DNA of 64,000 nucleotides. It comes from an uncultured Oribacterium sp. (lineage in GTDB: Bacteria > Bacillota > Clostridia > Lachnospirales > Lachnospiraceae). Position 1 is the first letter of the stretch; each line of letters opens with the position of its first letter. The stretch lies in assembly GCA_946413525.1 (NCBI GenBank), contig CAMKKZ010000004.1, positions 1-64,000 of the forward strand. The letters are read 5' to 3'. Of the stretch, positions 14,534 through 23,824 are shown piece by piece. The notes under the pieces were generated by a model that ran no database searches, had not been told where the DNA came from, and was given only the letters and a program-made list of their open reading frames with translations. The position numbers and the translations under genes are program-made.

Positions 14534-17500
14534 TTAATTCTGTTCATCCTGTGCATTTTGCTCTTGCGGCGCATTCTGTTCATCCTGCGCATTTTGCTCT
14601 TGCGGCGCATTCTGTTCATCCTGCGCATTCTGCTCCTGCGGCGCATTTTGCACATCCTGCGCATTCTGCTCTTGCAATGCAGTCTGCTCATCCTGCTCTT
14701 GCAATGCAGTCTGCTCATCCTGCTCTTGCAATGCAGTCTGCTCATCCTGCTCTTGCAGCACAGTTTGCTCATCCTGCTCTTGCAGCGCAGTTTGCTCATT
14801 CTGCACATCCAGTGCATTCTGCTCATCCTGTATATCCTGCCCGTCCATTTCTCCGTCTGTAGGGGCGTACAGAAATTCCCCTTGGAAGGCGTTTGACAGA
14901 CATACGAAAAGCTGGGTCGGGTCGATGGGTTTTGTGATGCAGTCGTTCATGCCGGCGGCATAGCAGCGGTCCTCGGAATCCTTGGATACGCCGGCAGTAA
15001 GGGCGATGATCGGGATGCTGAGCGCGTCGGGCTTGTCCAGGGCCCGGATTTCCCGGGCAGCCTCAGCGCCGTCCTTGACGGGCATCATCAGATCCATCAG
15101 GATGGCCTGGTAATGGTTCGGAGTCCTGGTTCGGAAAAGATCTACTGCCTCCTGCCCGTCCCGGGCCAGCTCCGAATGGATTCCCTTCGTGTTCAGTATC
15201 TTGATGATGACCTCCGCATTGATCTGGTTGTCCTCCGCGAGCAGTACGTTCTTGCCGTAAAGCACCTGGTCCTCATAGGAGCTTGAGCGGTGGGAAAGCA
15301 CGGAGATCTGCTGCTCGTTGGCGAGAGGGTAAGTCAGGTGCACGGTGAATTCCGTGCCCTTCCCGTGCTCGCTCTTGCAGGAAATGCTGCCGCTCATCAG
15401 GTCCACAAGGTTTTTGCAGATATAAAGCCCAAGCCCGGTACCGTCGGAGCTTTCGCCCTCGGCATTTTCCTGTTCAAAGGGCATGAACATCCTTTGCTGG
15501 AAGGACTCGGAAATGCCGATGCCATTGTCGCGTATATAATACGTATGCTCCGCGTACCCGCCCTGATATTCTATTTTTGCCTCCAGCGTGATGTGGCCGC
15601 CCTTCGGCGTAAACTTCACGCTATTGGACAGGAGGTTCACCAGGACCCTTTCCACGTGCTGGAAGTCCATCAGGACATAACGTCCCTTGCAGCCGCTTAT
15701 GTTCAGAGTGAAATTAATGCCGGCAGCCCTGGTCTGCTCCTCAATGATCGAGGCGACGGAATGGAGCACCCGATCCTCCTGTGTGGCCGCGCTGACGGAC
15801 ACGACTTTTCCCGCGTTAATGCGACTGGTCTCGAGGATCTCCTCGATCAGGTTGATAAGGTAGCGGCTGGAGGTCTGTATCTTCTCCAGGTTGTCGCGCA
15901 GGTTGTCGGAAAGACCCTTTTCGCGCAGGGAAAGCTGCGTCAGGCCATAAATGGCCGTCATGGGCGTCCGCATGTCATGAGACATATGGGAGAGGAAGGT
16001 CTCCTTTTCCTGGCCGGATTTCACGGCCATGCGCAGCGCCCGGGCCATCTCGTCGATCTGCTCCTGATCGTCAATCTGCTTCGTCGTGTCCACGAAGGAG
16101 ATGACCAGGCCATGTACCCGGTCTTCCTTTGGTTTCTTCCTCGGATCCTCCACCCTCTCGATCTGACGCATATCCGTTGCGCGGTAAGGGACGATGCGTA
16201 CCAGGTAAGTTTTTCCGGAGACGGAAGCGCAATGCTGCTCGATGGGATCCATGGTGGAAAGCACCTTCTGGCATTCCCGTATAAGGTCGATGGTGACAAA
16301 ATTATAGGTAATGTAGCGGAGCGAGCGGCCCACGTCCTGCTCTACGACATTGAACTCCGAGGAAATGTATTCCGTGAACTTGCGGATGTTCAGGTTCCGG
16401 TCCACCATCAGGATGCCAATCAGGGTCGTGGACAGGAAGTTGGTCATGTCATCGTTCAGCCCGGCCAGCTCCGTCACCTTGGACTGGTATTCGGAGTTGA
16501 CGGTATAGAGCTCCTCATTTACGGACTGGAGCTCCTCATTGGAGGATTGCAGCTCCTCATTCGCCGTAAGCAGCTCCTCGTTCGCGGCCTGCAGTTCGGC
16601 GTTAACGGATTCAAGCTCCGTCACGGTCTGCCGCAGGTTGTCCTTTGTGATCTTCAGCTCCTGTTCCAGGTCGGAAATGCGGCGGGAGGCGGCCGTGTCA
16701 ATCTGGTACTTTTTCAGGTCGCCTTCGATTTCCCGGCGCCCCCGGAGGAAGGAGATGGCTGTGTAATTGGTGCCTTGCCCGTGGCGGTCGAAAATCGGCT
16801 GCGCGATAATGGAAATATATTCCGGCGTGGCGTCCAGCTTTACGGGCACAGCATCGTAGCCGACCCGGCTGCCGTTCTTGCGGGCATCCCGGAGCACGGT
16901 GGACACGGCGATCTTCAGGTCGTTCCGGATCAACTGGAAAATGTCGAGGGTGGCCATTCCCGTTGGTATGGAGAGGAAATGGGAGCAGTCCCCGTAGGTG
17001 CGCTCCAGCTCGTTCTTCTGGTTCACGAGGACGCAGGCGGGCATCAGTGCCTCCAGGATGGACGTGTCCAGCTCGTTTGACTTGTAATGGACGTCGGGAT
17101 CGTCCTCGAGCCTCTGGATCTGCACGGGTTCAAGCCCGGATTCCACATTGTGCATGGAATAATGTATATGCTCGTGGAGCGGCGCCTTTCCGGACTGGTT
17201 GTGTATGAAGATCTTTTCATTCCCGCAGAGGATGCGGAACACGTCATCATAATCAATGACCGACTCTGAACGTCCAAGGAACAGGTAGCCGTGGTTGTTC
17301 AGCGCGATGTGGAAGATGGCGAAGAGGTTCCGCTGGAGAACCTGCTGGAAATAAATCAACACGTTCCGGCAACTGATGAGATCCAGGCGCCCGAAAGGGG
17401 GATCCTGGAAGACGTTGTGCTGCGCGAAAATGATCATCTTCCGTATGTCATGGTGGATGACGTACTTGTTCCCTTTTCGGGAGAAGTACCTTGACAGTCG

Positions 17501-18616
17501 GGCGACGGAAACGTCCTCGATAATATTATCCCCATATACGCCGCGCACGGCGGTGGCAATGGATTCCGCGTCAAGGTCCGTGGCGAAAATCTTTATGTCC
17601 CGCTGCATCTCCAGCTCTTCCATGGCCTCCTGAAAAAGGATGGCGATGGAGTAGGCTTCCTCCCCAGTGGAGCAGCCGGCCACCCAGGCGCGCACCTGCT
17701 TTTCCTTGGGGGTGTTGCGGATGATTTCCTTGATGACGGTTTCCTTCAGCACATCAAAATATTCGGCATCCCGGAAAAAGCTGGTCACGCCGATGAGCAC
17801 CTCCTTTGCCAGGAGCTTGGCCTCGTCGGGGTTATTGCTCAGGTAAGTCACGTATTCCCGGAGGTTCTTGTTGTGGGTCACCACCAGGCGTCGTTCGATG
17901 CGGCGGAGGATGGTGGTCTGCTTGTAATAAGTGTAGTTGATGTTGGTGACATTTTTCAGCACGGAAAAGACCTGGGAAAGCAGGTCCTGGTCGGATAATT
18001 GCAGGCGGGCGCTGGCGTCAATCATTGACTCGGAAATATGCGCCATTTCCCGCGCGATGCTCTCCGGATTCTGGATGAGGTCCACGAAACCGGTGGAAAT
18101 GGCGTTCCTGGGCATTCCGTCGAATTTCGCGGAGTCCGGGGTCTGCACGATAATGACGCCGTTCTGCTCCTTGATGGAGCGGATGCCGTTGGTGCCGTCG
18201 GATCCGGTGCCGGAAAGGATGATCGCCACGGAGCGGTTTTCGTAGGCCATGGCCAGGGAGCGGAAGAAAATGTCGATGGGGTGGTTGATCTTCTTGGCAT
18301 CGTAGGGCTTTAGGCGCAATACGTCCGAGGTGATCTCCACATTGAAGCGGGGCGGGATCATGTAGATATGGTTCCGCTCCACATGCATGCCATCGCTGAT
18401 TTCCGTGACGGGCATGGCGGAATACTTGCCGAGGATGTCGGCAAGCAGGCTCTTGTGATCCGGGGCCAGGTGCTGGATAATGACGAAGGCCATGCCGGTA
18501 TTGGACGGGAGGAAGGTGAGGAACTGCTGCAGCGCTTCCAAGCCTCCCGCGGAAGCCCCTATGCCAACGACGCAGTTGGGCTGGAGATTAACTGAGAGGT
18601 TTTGTGATGAATACAT
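14534..18616 (-). CDS. CheB-CheR-PAS hybrid sensor histidine kinase with receiver domain
   Basis: 1360 residues from ATG 18616 (site AAGGTAGGG). Order: CheB-like methylesterase (about 13-195; Ser in GIGASAGG, His in IQHLAPDH, Asp in GTGSDGT); CheR-like methyltransferase (about 205-475; AGCSTGEEAYS, SCRNVLIYF); PAS-like region; coiled coil at 650-715 made of repeated NEELQS units; a second PAS; HisKA with His880 in HMSHDMRTP; HATPase with NLLSNSVKFT and DNGIGI; and a receiver with Asp1175 and Lys1229. All key residues are present. A repetitive Gln/Glu/Asp/Ala tail of about 100 residues follows. It probably couples a methylation-type sensing module to a phosphorelay through the Hpt protein at 13425-14036. 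Signal and output are unknown; no flagellar genes are nearby. Confidence 0.93.
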   Translation of the reverse strand: MYSSQNLSVNLQPNCVVGIGASAGGLEALQQFLTFLPSNTGMAFVIIQHLAPDHKSLLADILGKYSAMPVTEISDGMHVERNHIYMIPPRFNVEITSDVLRLKPYDAKKINHPIDIFFRSLAMAYENRSVAIILSGTGSDGTNGIRSIKEQNGVIIVQTPDSAKFDGMPRNAISTGFVDLIQNPESIAREMAHISESMIDASARLQLSDQDLLSQVFSVLKNVTNINYTYYKQTTILRRIERRLVVTHNKNLREYVTYLSNNPDEAKLLAKEVLIGVTSFFRDAEYFDVLKETVIKEIIRNTPKEKQVRAWVAGCSTGEEAYSIAILFQEAMEELEMQRDIKIFATDLDAESIATAVRGVYGDNIIEDVSVARLSRYFSRKGNKYVIHHDIRKMIIFAQHNVFQDPPFGRLDLISCRNVLIYFQQVLQRNLFAIFHIALNNHGYLFLGRSESVIDYDDVFRILCGNEKIFIHNQSGKAPLHEHIHYSMHNVESGLEPVQIQRLEDDPDVHYKSNELDTSILEALMPACVLVNQKNELERTYGDCSHFLSIPTGMATLDIFQLIRNDLKIAVSTVLRDARKNGSRVGYDAVPVKLDATPEYISIIAQPIFDRHGQGTNYTAISFLRGRREIEGDLKKYQIDTAASRRISDLEQELKITKDNLRQTVTELESVNAELQAANEELLTANEELQSSNEELQSVNEELYTVNSEYQSKVTELAGLNDDMTNFLSTTLIGILMVDRNLNIRKFTEYISSEFNVVEQDVGRSLRYITYNFVTIDLIRECQKVLSTMDPIEQHCASVSGKTYLVRIVPYRATDMRQIERVEDPRKKPKEDRVHGLVISFVDTTKQIDDQEQIDEMARALRMAVKSGQEKETFLSHMSHDMRTPMTAIYGLTQLSLREKGLSDNLRDNLEKIQTSSRYLINLIEEILETSRINAGKVVSVSAATQEDRVLHSVASIIEEQTRAAGINFTLNISGCKGRYVLMDFQHVERVLVNLLSNSVKFTPKGGHITLEAKIEYQGGYAEHTYYIRDNGIGISESFQQRMFMPFEQENAEGESSDGTGLGLYICKNLVDLMSGSISCKSEHGKGTEFTVHLTYPLANEQQISVLSHRSSSYEDQVLYGKNVLLAEDNQINAEVIIKILNTKGIHSELARDGQEAVDLFRTRTPNHYQAILMDLMMPVKDGAEAAREIRALDKPDALSIPIIALTAGVSKDSEDRCYAAGMNDCITKPIDPTQLFVCLSNAFQGEFLYAPTDGEMDGQDIQDEQNALDVQNEQTALQEQDEQTVLQEQDEQTALQEQDEQTALQEQDEQTALQEQNAQDVQNAPQEQNAQDEQNAPQEQNAQDEQNAPQEQNAQDEQN
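14537..14850 (-). repeat. In-frame minisatellite in the tail of the hybrid kinase
   Basis: Four 36-bp units (12 residues, NAPQEQNAQDEQ type) lie next to about five 27-bp units (9 residues, TALQEQDEQ type). All periods are multiples of three, so the frame survives copy-number change. It encodes the last 85-100 residues after the receiver domain. Confidence 0.9.
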
Positions 18617-18852
18617 AGTGTCCCTACCTTTCCGGAAACTGTCGCGTAGCAGCCTGTACTGCTGGCTGTGAACGCATAGTGTCCCTGCTTTTCCGTCAAG
18701 TGCCTTTTTTGGCAATGCAATTCGGTGAGTGTTTTACCGATGATGCATTTTGGCAAGTGCCTTTCCAGTAATGCCTTTTCGGCAACTGTCTTTCCGATGA
18801 TGCATTTTAGCAGCTGCCTTTCCAGTGATGCCTTTTCGGCAAGTGCCTTTCC
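18617..18852. repeat. Repeat-filled spacer between two signalling genes, with a 57-bp tandem repeat
   Basis: Two 57-bp units (18739-18795 and 18796-18852; six differences) each hold two related half-units containing GCCTTTCC or GTCTTTCC. Closer to the hybrid kinase, GCATAGTGTCCCT occurs twice (about 18613 and 18674). The rest of the spacer to 19002 is AT-rich and ends in the AAGGAGG of the next gene. The divergent promoters must lie here but I could not place them. Confidence 0.7.
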
Positions 18853-19002
18853 GAAATGTCCATTCCATGGGGATGCGCATTTTCAACTTGCCGCATCAGA
18901 AACATTTTACCCTTTTTTTCGAAGAAAAGGAATAGCTTTATTGCCATTATTTTGGTACAATGCTCTTACCAATATGTCGTTTGCCGAAAAAGGAGGCTTG
19001 CT

Positions 19003-20643
19003 ATGGGTATTAGGTTGAAGACAGAGGAAAAAGCGGCATTATTCGACAAGATTTTCATGACAACGTATGACGAGCTGATTGAGCTTGACGTTTTGGCGAA
19101 TACATGCAGTACGCTTTTTGCAAGGGACAGGACCTGGAGGAATACCGTTGGGGCGCAGTATGATTATGACACGATGATTCAGCGCTACATTATGGACGTA
19201 TGCGCCGATGCGGAGCCGGATGAGATTCTAAGAGAGCTGAGGCTGGAGCAGATAGAGGACAACCTGCGAAAGGAATCATTGCACAGGGTCTATTATACGA
19301 TACGGGAGGAGCAGGGAATACGGCTGAAGGAAGCCGGTTTCATGAGGAAGGATGCCGGGCATGTCATGATGTACATCCAGGATATTACGGATGCCGTGCG
19401 TGATGTGTCCAAACGCGCGGGGCGGCTTGAAAACGCCCTGAAGAACGCGCAGCATGAGATTGACGAGAAGAATACATTCCTTACGCTGATGAGCCGCATT
19501 ATCCGGACCCCTCTCTATTCGATTATGGGTCTCACCCGGATGGCGCAGGAGGATCTGGGTGACAACAGAGCTTTGGATGCCTATCTCCGCAAGATTTCGA
19601 TGTCCGGGAGCTATATGACGGATGCCATTGATGATATTCTGGAGCTGCGGGACATTGCCAAAAACAGCATCCCGGTGAAAGAGGACCGGGTCTTTATGGA
19701 GGATCTGCTTAAGGATGTGCGGCGGGGCATCCAGGACGGGCTTTATGAGCGGGGGCTGACCTTCCGTTTGGACTGCGCCGATGGGCAGAAGCTTCATGTA
19801 TTGACGGATTATAACGCGCTCCGTCAGATCCTGCTAAAGATGCTCAAGGCGTCAACGCATTACACGGTCAGGGGCGGACGGATCACGCTGCATATACGCC
19901 AGCTTTTCAGGAGTCCCGGGGACGTGACGCTGGAGTTTTCCGTGGAGAGCCGGGGCATTGTTATAGATCAGGAACGCCTGAGGTATCTCTTCCAGCCCTA
20001 CGTGGTGTTGAAGGACAAGATTGACAGCGGGCTGGATGCTTTGGATATTGATCTCATCATTCTGCGCAGCTATGTGATTGCCCTGGGGTCGAGGACTTTG
20101 ACAGCGGTTTCGGACAAGGAGAACGGGACCAAGATCACGGCCACCTTCACTTTCCGGCTCGCTGAGGAGAGCCAGATGCCGGGCGCTGTCGCGATCTCCG
20201 AGACAGGTGAATCCGCTGATTCGATAGATTTCCTGGAGAACCGCTCGTATGATTTCGAAGGCCTGAGGGTGCTTTTGGTGGATGATAATGAGATCAATCT
20301 GGAGATCGGGGAGAAGATTCTGCGGACCAAAGGAATAAAGGTGACTACGGCAAGGGATGGTCGGGAGGCTCTGGAAGTTGTGCAGAGGGAGGAACCCTTC
20401 GACCTGATCCTGATGGATATACTCATGCCGGTCATGGACGGCCTGGAGGCGACCAGGAGGATCCGGAGGAGCGGGCTGCCCGGAACGGCGGACATCCCTA
20501 TTATCGCGATGACGGTGAATGCCTTCCGGGAGAATTTCGAGGAAAGCTCCCGCGCGGGCATGAATGCCCATCTGGTCAAGCCCATTGACCCCGAGCAGCT
20601 CTATGACATTATGGAAGGGCAACTGATGGGGAGAGGGCAGTAG
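19003..20643 (+). CDS. Degenerate histidine kinase with intact receiver domain
   Basis: 546 residues from ATG 19003 (AAGGAGG upstream). An N-terminal region of about 140 residues is unassigned. The dimerisation region FLTLMSRIIRTPLYSIMG near residue 165 aligns with an H-box, but the phosphate-accepting His is Arg and the next Glu is Ile. The ATPase-like region lacks the N-box Asn (ILLKMLKAS) and the DxGxG box (SRGIVI). The C-terminal receiver is intact (LVDDNEINLE, phospho-Asp in LILMDILMP, Lys in LVKPIDP). It cannot be an ordinary kinase. It probably accepts phosphate from the Hpt protein, or dimerises with the intact hybrid kinase encoded divergently, and acts as a response switch. Confidence 0.85.
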   Translation: MGIRLKTEEKAALFDKIFMTTYDELIELDVLANTCSTLFARDRTWRNTVGAQYDYDTMIQRYIMDVCADAEPDEILRELRLEQIEDNLRKESLHRVYYTIREEQGIRLKEAGFMRKDAGHVMMYIQDITDAVRDVSKRAGRLENALKNAQHEIDEKNTFLTLMSRIIRTPLYSIMGLTRMAQEDLGDNRALDAYLRKISMSGSYMTDAIDDILELRDIAKNSIPVKEDRVFMEDLLKDVRRGIQDGLYERGLTFRLDCADGQKLHVLTDYNALRQILLKMLKASTHYTVRGGRITLHIRQLFRSPGDVTLEFSVESRGIVIDQERLRYLFQPYVVLKDKIDSGLDALDIDLIILRSYVIALGSRTLTAVSDKENGTKITATFTFRLAEESQMPGAVAISETGESADSIDFLENRSYDFEGLRVLLVDDNEINLEIGEKILRTKGIKVTTARDGREALEVVQREEPFDLILMDILMPVMDGLEATRRIRRSGLPGTADIPIIAMTVNAFRENFEESSRAGMNAHLVKPIDPEQLYDIMEGQLMGRGQ

Positions 20644-20692
20644 GAGGTAGGCAGCAGCAAATTTACTTTGCATTTTCGTGTGCATCATCAGA

Positions 20693-20731
20693 AAATGCTG
20701 ATTAGCTGATCTAATCAGCTAATCAGCATTT
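20693..20731 (+). terminator. Hairpin after the pseudokinase gene
   Basis: Perfect 18-bp stem (AAATGCTGATTAGCTGAT and its complement) with a 3-base loop, followed by TCCTTAATT. It is likely to end transcription of the upstream gene, though the U-run is poor. Confidence 0.6.
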
Positions 20732-20763
20732 CCTTAATTAAATAACTGAAAGGAGAATCAAGG

Positions 20764-21306
20764 ATGTCGATTTATGATTTTTCCGTCATGGATCCGAAGG
20801 GCGTGGAGCATTCATTGAAGGATTTTGAGGGGAAGGTAATAATGATCGTGAATACGGCTACGGGATGCGGATTCACCCCTCATTACAAGGATATGGAAGA
20901 TATGTATGAAAAGTTCCATGACAGGGGTCTGGAGCTTATTGACATTCCCTGCAATCAGTTCGCGGGACAGACACCGGGCACGGACGATGAGATACATGAA
21001 TTTTGCACGCTGCATTACCATACGCAGTTCCCGCAGATGAAGAAGGCGGAGGTGAATGGGGACGGGCAACTGCCCCTGTTTCGTTTTCTGAAATCACAGC
21101 AGGGCTTCAAGGGCTTTGGGGATGGCCCGATAGCCGGGAAGATGGGGGAAATGCTGGCGAAGATTGATCCGGATTTTCAGAACAATCCGGACATCAAGTG
21201 GAATTTCACAAAGTTTATTGTGGATCGTTCCGGGAATGTGGTCGCCCGTTTTGAACCGACTGCTGATATGAAGGATGTGGCCGCATGTGTGGAGTCGCTG
21301 CTTTGA
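20764..21306 (+). CDS. Glutathione peroxidase-family thiol peroxidase
   Basis: 180 residues. It reduces hydrogen peroxide or organic peroxides in the cytoplasm, in bacteria usually with thioredoxin rather than glutathione. The peroxidatic Cys35 lies in NTATGCGFTPHY, the conserved Gln in CNQFAGQTPG, and the Trp-Asn pair in KWNFTKFIVD. Cys rather than selenocysteine is encoded. ATG follows AAGGAGA. It is monocistronic, between two strong hairpins. A role in oxygen defence fits with the flavodiiron protein at 43164-44324. Confidence 0.93.
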   Translation: MSIYDFSVMDPKGVEHSLKDFEGKVIMIVNTATGCGFTPHYKDMEDMYEKFHDRGLELIDIPCNQFAGQTPGTDDEIHEFCTLHYHTQFPQMKKAEVNGDGQLPLFRFLKSQQGFKGFGDGPIAGKMGEMLAKIDPDFQNNPDIKWNFTKFIVDRSGNVVARFEPTADMKDVAACVESLL

Positions 21307-21321
21307 TGCTGAAAAAGCGGT

Positions 21322-21366
21322 GAGGCGGGACACTTTTCATAGACAATATGAAAAGTGTCCCGCCTC
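21322..21366. terminator. Bidirectional terminator between convergent genes
   Basis: Perfect 20-bp stem, GAGGCGGGACACTTTTCATA and its complement, with a 5-base loop GACAA. It separates the peroxidase gene from the convergent AAA-ATPase gene. Confidence 0.8.
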
Positions 21367-21388
21367 TTATTGACGCTATTCCAGATCT

Positions 21389-22957
21389 TTATTCCAGAAC
21401 TTCCCAGCCGTTCAGGATGCGTTTCTCCGAATCAAATGTCACACCCAGCTTGTACAGTTTTCTGGAATCTGCGGCAAATGGCAGTGCATAGCCCTTCTCT
21501 TCTATCTGTTTTAATGCTTCTTTTGTGGTGCCGTCTCTTTTGAACTCAAACAAATAGATATATTTGTCTGTTTCTACCTTGCAGTCGACCCGTCCCGTCG
21601 CGGTATGCATCTCGCATAAGGTGAATTTTCCCAACATCGTAAACACCAGATAGATGACCGTCTGAAAATAGTGTTCAAAAGGATCCCTTTCCTGTGAATA
21701 TGGTATACCTGCGAATAGTGCCGTAAAAACAAGCCGGATCCCGTCCAGATTCCCTTCCTCCACATACTCGTCCAATGTAAATATATCTGTTCCTGTTCCA
21801 TTTACGGCATTGGGAATATAGGCTGGGATAAGGCTTCCCAACATTCCATATTTCACCTCTTGATTAGGAAAAGCCAGTGTATACCTGTTCCTTTTTTTAT
21901 CATATGTTTTGATCGTTAAATATCCGGTTTGATAAAGCAGGGGGACAGGATCCGGATTGTCTGCCCTATAATCCGACATCTGCGCTTCGCTTGTATACAA
22001 AGTCTGGTCAGCCAGTTTACGTATGTCAAATCGGCTGGAATGTAGTTTGCGGACCAGAAAAGACGGTGTGCCTGTCTCAAACCAGTAGGATCCAAATTCT
22101 TTTCCGTAAAAAGCCTTCAACACGCTGAATGGATTGTATACACTGGATCCAAATGGATGAAAACGATATCCGTCATATCTTTCCTTGAGTGCCCGGAAAC
22201 ATTTCATCTTGTCGATCAACTGTTTTCGCGCGGTTTCTTCTATCTCGGGTGAAAAATTATCCAGTAATTCTTCATCGGTAATTCCGCAGATCCCGGCATA
22301 TTCTTCCGTTAGCGAAATGTCATTTAGCTGATTCAGGTCGCTGAAAATGCTGACTTTTTCGAACTTTGTAATGCCTGTGACAAATGCAAAGCGGATATAC
22401 TCATCAAAGCCCTTAAGAGAACTGAAAAAACTTTTAAAGACTGCTCTATTATGCTCCTCCAGCTTCGGATTTTCAATTGCATCCAGAAGTGGCTTGTCAT
22501 ATTCATCTACCAGAACCACAGATCGGTGGCCTGTCTTTTCTCTGGCAGCAATTAAAAGGCTTCGGAATCGACTCCCCAGGGTGCCGTCAGGTGCGTCCTC
22601 AAGAAACGCCTTTTCCCAGCGTTTCAATTGTTCATCCAGAATGTCTTCCAGTGCTTTTTCCTGCTGGTAATTTTCTCCGTTAAAGTCAAAATAAAATACC
22701 GGATATTTTTTCCAGGCATCCGGATTATTCGCTTCCAGGTCCACAATCCTGCAGCCGTCAAAAAGCTCCCGCTTTCCCTCCCAATACGCCTTGATTGCGG
22801 AAAGCAGCAGACTTTTCCCAAAACGGCGCGGACGGCTCAGGAAATATTCCTTTCCTGTATGAACCAGCTTATAAATATATTCGGTTTTATCAACATATAG
22901 ATAGCCGTCCTTACGGAGGCCTTCAAATCCCTGAATACCAATCGGAAGCTTCCTCAT
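21389..22957 (-). CDS. AAA-ATPase-like protein with C-terminal PD-(D/E)XK nuclease-like domain
   Basis: 522 residues from ATG 22957, chosen for AGGGAGG and because relatives start MRKLPIGIQ. The Walker A motif is SRPRRFGKSLL, Walker B is VVLVDEYDKPLLD, and the C-terminal domain has D and ExK residues (VDCKVETDKYIYLFEFKR) as in the DUF1703 nuclease family. These proteins are very abundant in Lachnospiraceae and Bacteroides, often in many copies per genome; their function is not established. It lies alone on the minus strand. It might be defence-related or a selfish gene, but nothing nearby supports either. Confidence 0.88.
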   Translation of the reverse strand: MRKLPIGIQGFEGLRKDGYLYVDKTEYIYKLVHTGKEYFLSRPRRFGKSLLLSAIKAYWEGKRELFDGCRIVDLEANNPDAWKKYPVFYFDFNGENYQQEKALEDILDEQLKRWEKAFLEDAPDGTLGSRFRSLLIAAREKTGHRSVVLVDEYDKPLLDAIENPKLEEHNRAVFKSFFSSLKGFDEYIRFAFVTGITKFEKVSIFSDLNQLNDISLTEEYAGICGITDEELLDNFSPEIEETARKQLIDKMKCFRALKERYDGYRFHPFGSSVYNPFSVLKAFYGKEFGSYWFETGTPSFLVRKLHSSRFDIRKLADQTLYTSEAQMSDYRADNPDPVPLLYQTGYLTIKTYDKKRNRYTLAFPNQEVKYGMLGSLIPAYIPNAVNGTGTDIFTLDEYVEEGNLDGIRLVFTALFAGIPYSQERDPFEHYFQTVIYLVFTMLGKFTLCEMHTATGRVDCKVETDKYIYLFEFKRDGTTKEALKQIEEKGYALPFAADSRKLYKLGVTFDSEKRILNGWEVLE

Positions 22958-23289
22958 GCGGTATTCCTCCCTTGTCAGAGCGGACTTTGGCCACTCTGAT
23001 TTCATGATATGATGATGTGGTATCGCATCAACAAGGTTCCCTTATAAACGGAAGATAATAAGTTTGAAAAAAGAAGTAGTTTCATGACTCCCATCGGTGT
23101 CTTTCGCAGAAAGACAGGATATAGCTATGCATCAAGCATGGTTTATACCATGGCAGGAGTCTGCCAGTTGCTTATGAAATGGATTATATTATCAAAAGAT
23201 GGGGCTTTCAAGTCATTATCAAAAGTACGGGCCTTCAAGATATTACCAAAAGAAAGGGACAGGAAGGTGAGATAATTTGTGTTTTCGAC
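22958..23289. other. Gene-free spacer with a decayed family A repeat
   Basis: At 23124-23153 GCTATGCATCAAGCATGG followed by TTTATACC resembles the first hairpin of the family A element, with the other arms lost. No open frame with a ribosome site is present. Confidence 0.5.
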
Positions 23290-23323
23290 TTGACATTTAT
23301 CAAATACATGATAATATGTTCAT
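23290..23323 (+). promoter_or_regulatory. Promoter and probable metal-regulator operator of the arsR gene
   Basis: TTGACA (23290-23295), a 16-base spacer and TAATAT (23312-23317). Overlapping the -10 box, ATGATAATATGTTCAT (23308-23323) is an imperfect inverted repeat of the ATGA-n8-TCAT type bound by ArsR/SmtB/CzrA regulators. The leader to the ATG at 23489 is long (about 160 bases). Confidence 0.55.
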
Positions 23324-23488
23324 ATGATGATTTTGATGCGACAATCCGCTGCAACTCATGAGGATGTCTGTGCGGCGGTTCCCGTGGGGGGCCCTTGGGG
23401 CGAAGTCTTTGCGGCGGCGCCTATAGGATGATGTCCATGTAGTCATTAAATGGCGCGAATCGGTTCTGACGGGGGGTGATGGTTATAT

Positions 23489-23824
23489 ATGGAGATTCCG
23501 AAGGTTTATGATGAAGAGAAGATCGAGCATATCATTAAGAATGTGACGGAAACGGAGTTATGCGATCTTGCGGAGTTGTTCAAGATTTTCGGGGATTCCA
23601 CAAGGATCAAGATTTTGTATGATCTGTTTGATGGGGAGAAAAATGTTACGGAGATTTGTGAAGATTTGGAAATGAACCAGTCCGCTGTATCGCATCAATT
23701 GAAGATTTTGAGGACGTCCCGTTTGGTGAGCGCGCGCAGGGCGGGGAAGGCTATGGTTTATGCTCTGGCGGATGATCATGTGAAAACGATTATCGCCATG
23801 GGGAAGGAGCATATTGAGGAATGA
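23489..23824 (+). CDS. ArsR/SmtB-family metal-sensing repressor (CzrA/CadC-like)
   Basis: 111 residues with a winged helix (ALFKIFGDSTRIKIL analogue, recognition helix NQSAVSHQLKILR). The C-terminal helix DDHVKTIIAMGKEHIEE keeps an Asp, His and His spaced as in the zinc site of CzrA (D-x-H, then H eleven residues on), with Glu where a fourth His is usual. This suggests zinc/cadmium/cobalt sensing. It precedes an HMA-domain protein and a P-type ATPase, so it should repress a metal-efflux set and be released by metal. ATG follows a GGGGGG site. Confidence 0.9.
   Translation: MEIPKVYDEEKIEHIIKNVTETELCDLAELFKIFGDSTRIKILYDLFDGEKNVTEICEDLEMNQSAVSHQLKILRTSRLVSARRAGKAMVYALADDHVKTIIAMGKEHIEE

Noticed and set aside
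14537..14850. Regular repeats that could look like a CRISPR array
   Set aside because: Units adjoin without unique spacers, have periods that are multiples of three, and encode a repetitive protein tail.
15290..17080. Long + strand open frame of 596 codons
   Set aside because: It is antisense to the CheB-CheR hybrid kinase, has no ribosome site and no domain; it arises from the codon bias of the real gene.
18856..19002. N-terminal extension of the pseudokinase gene
   Set aside because: AAGGAGG lies directly before ATG 19003, and the extension runs through repeat-derived DNA.
21389..22957. AAA-ATPase/nuclease-like protein as an anti-phage system
   Set aside because: The family is very common and scattered, and no defence genes flank it.
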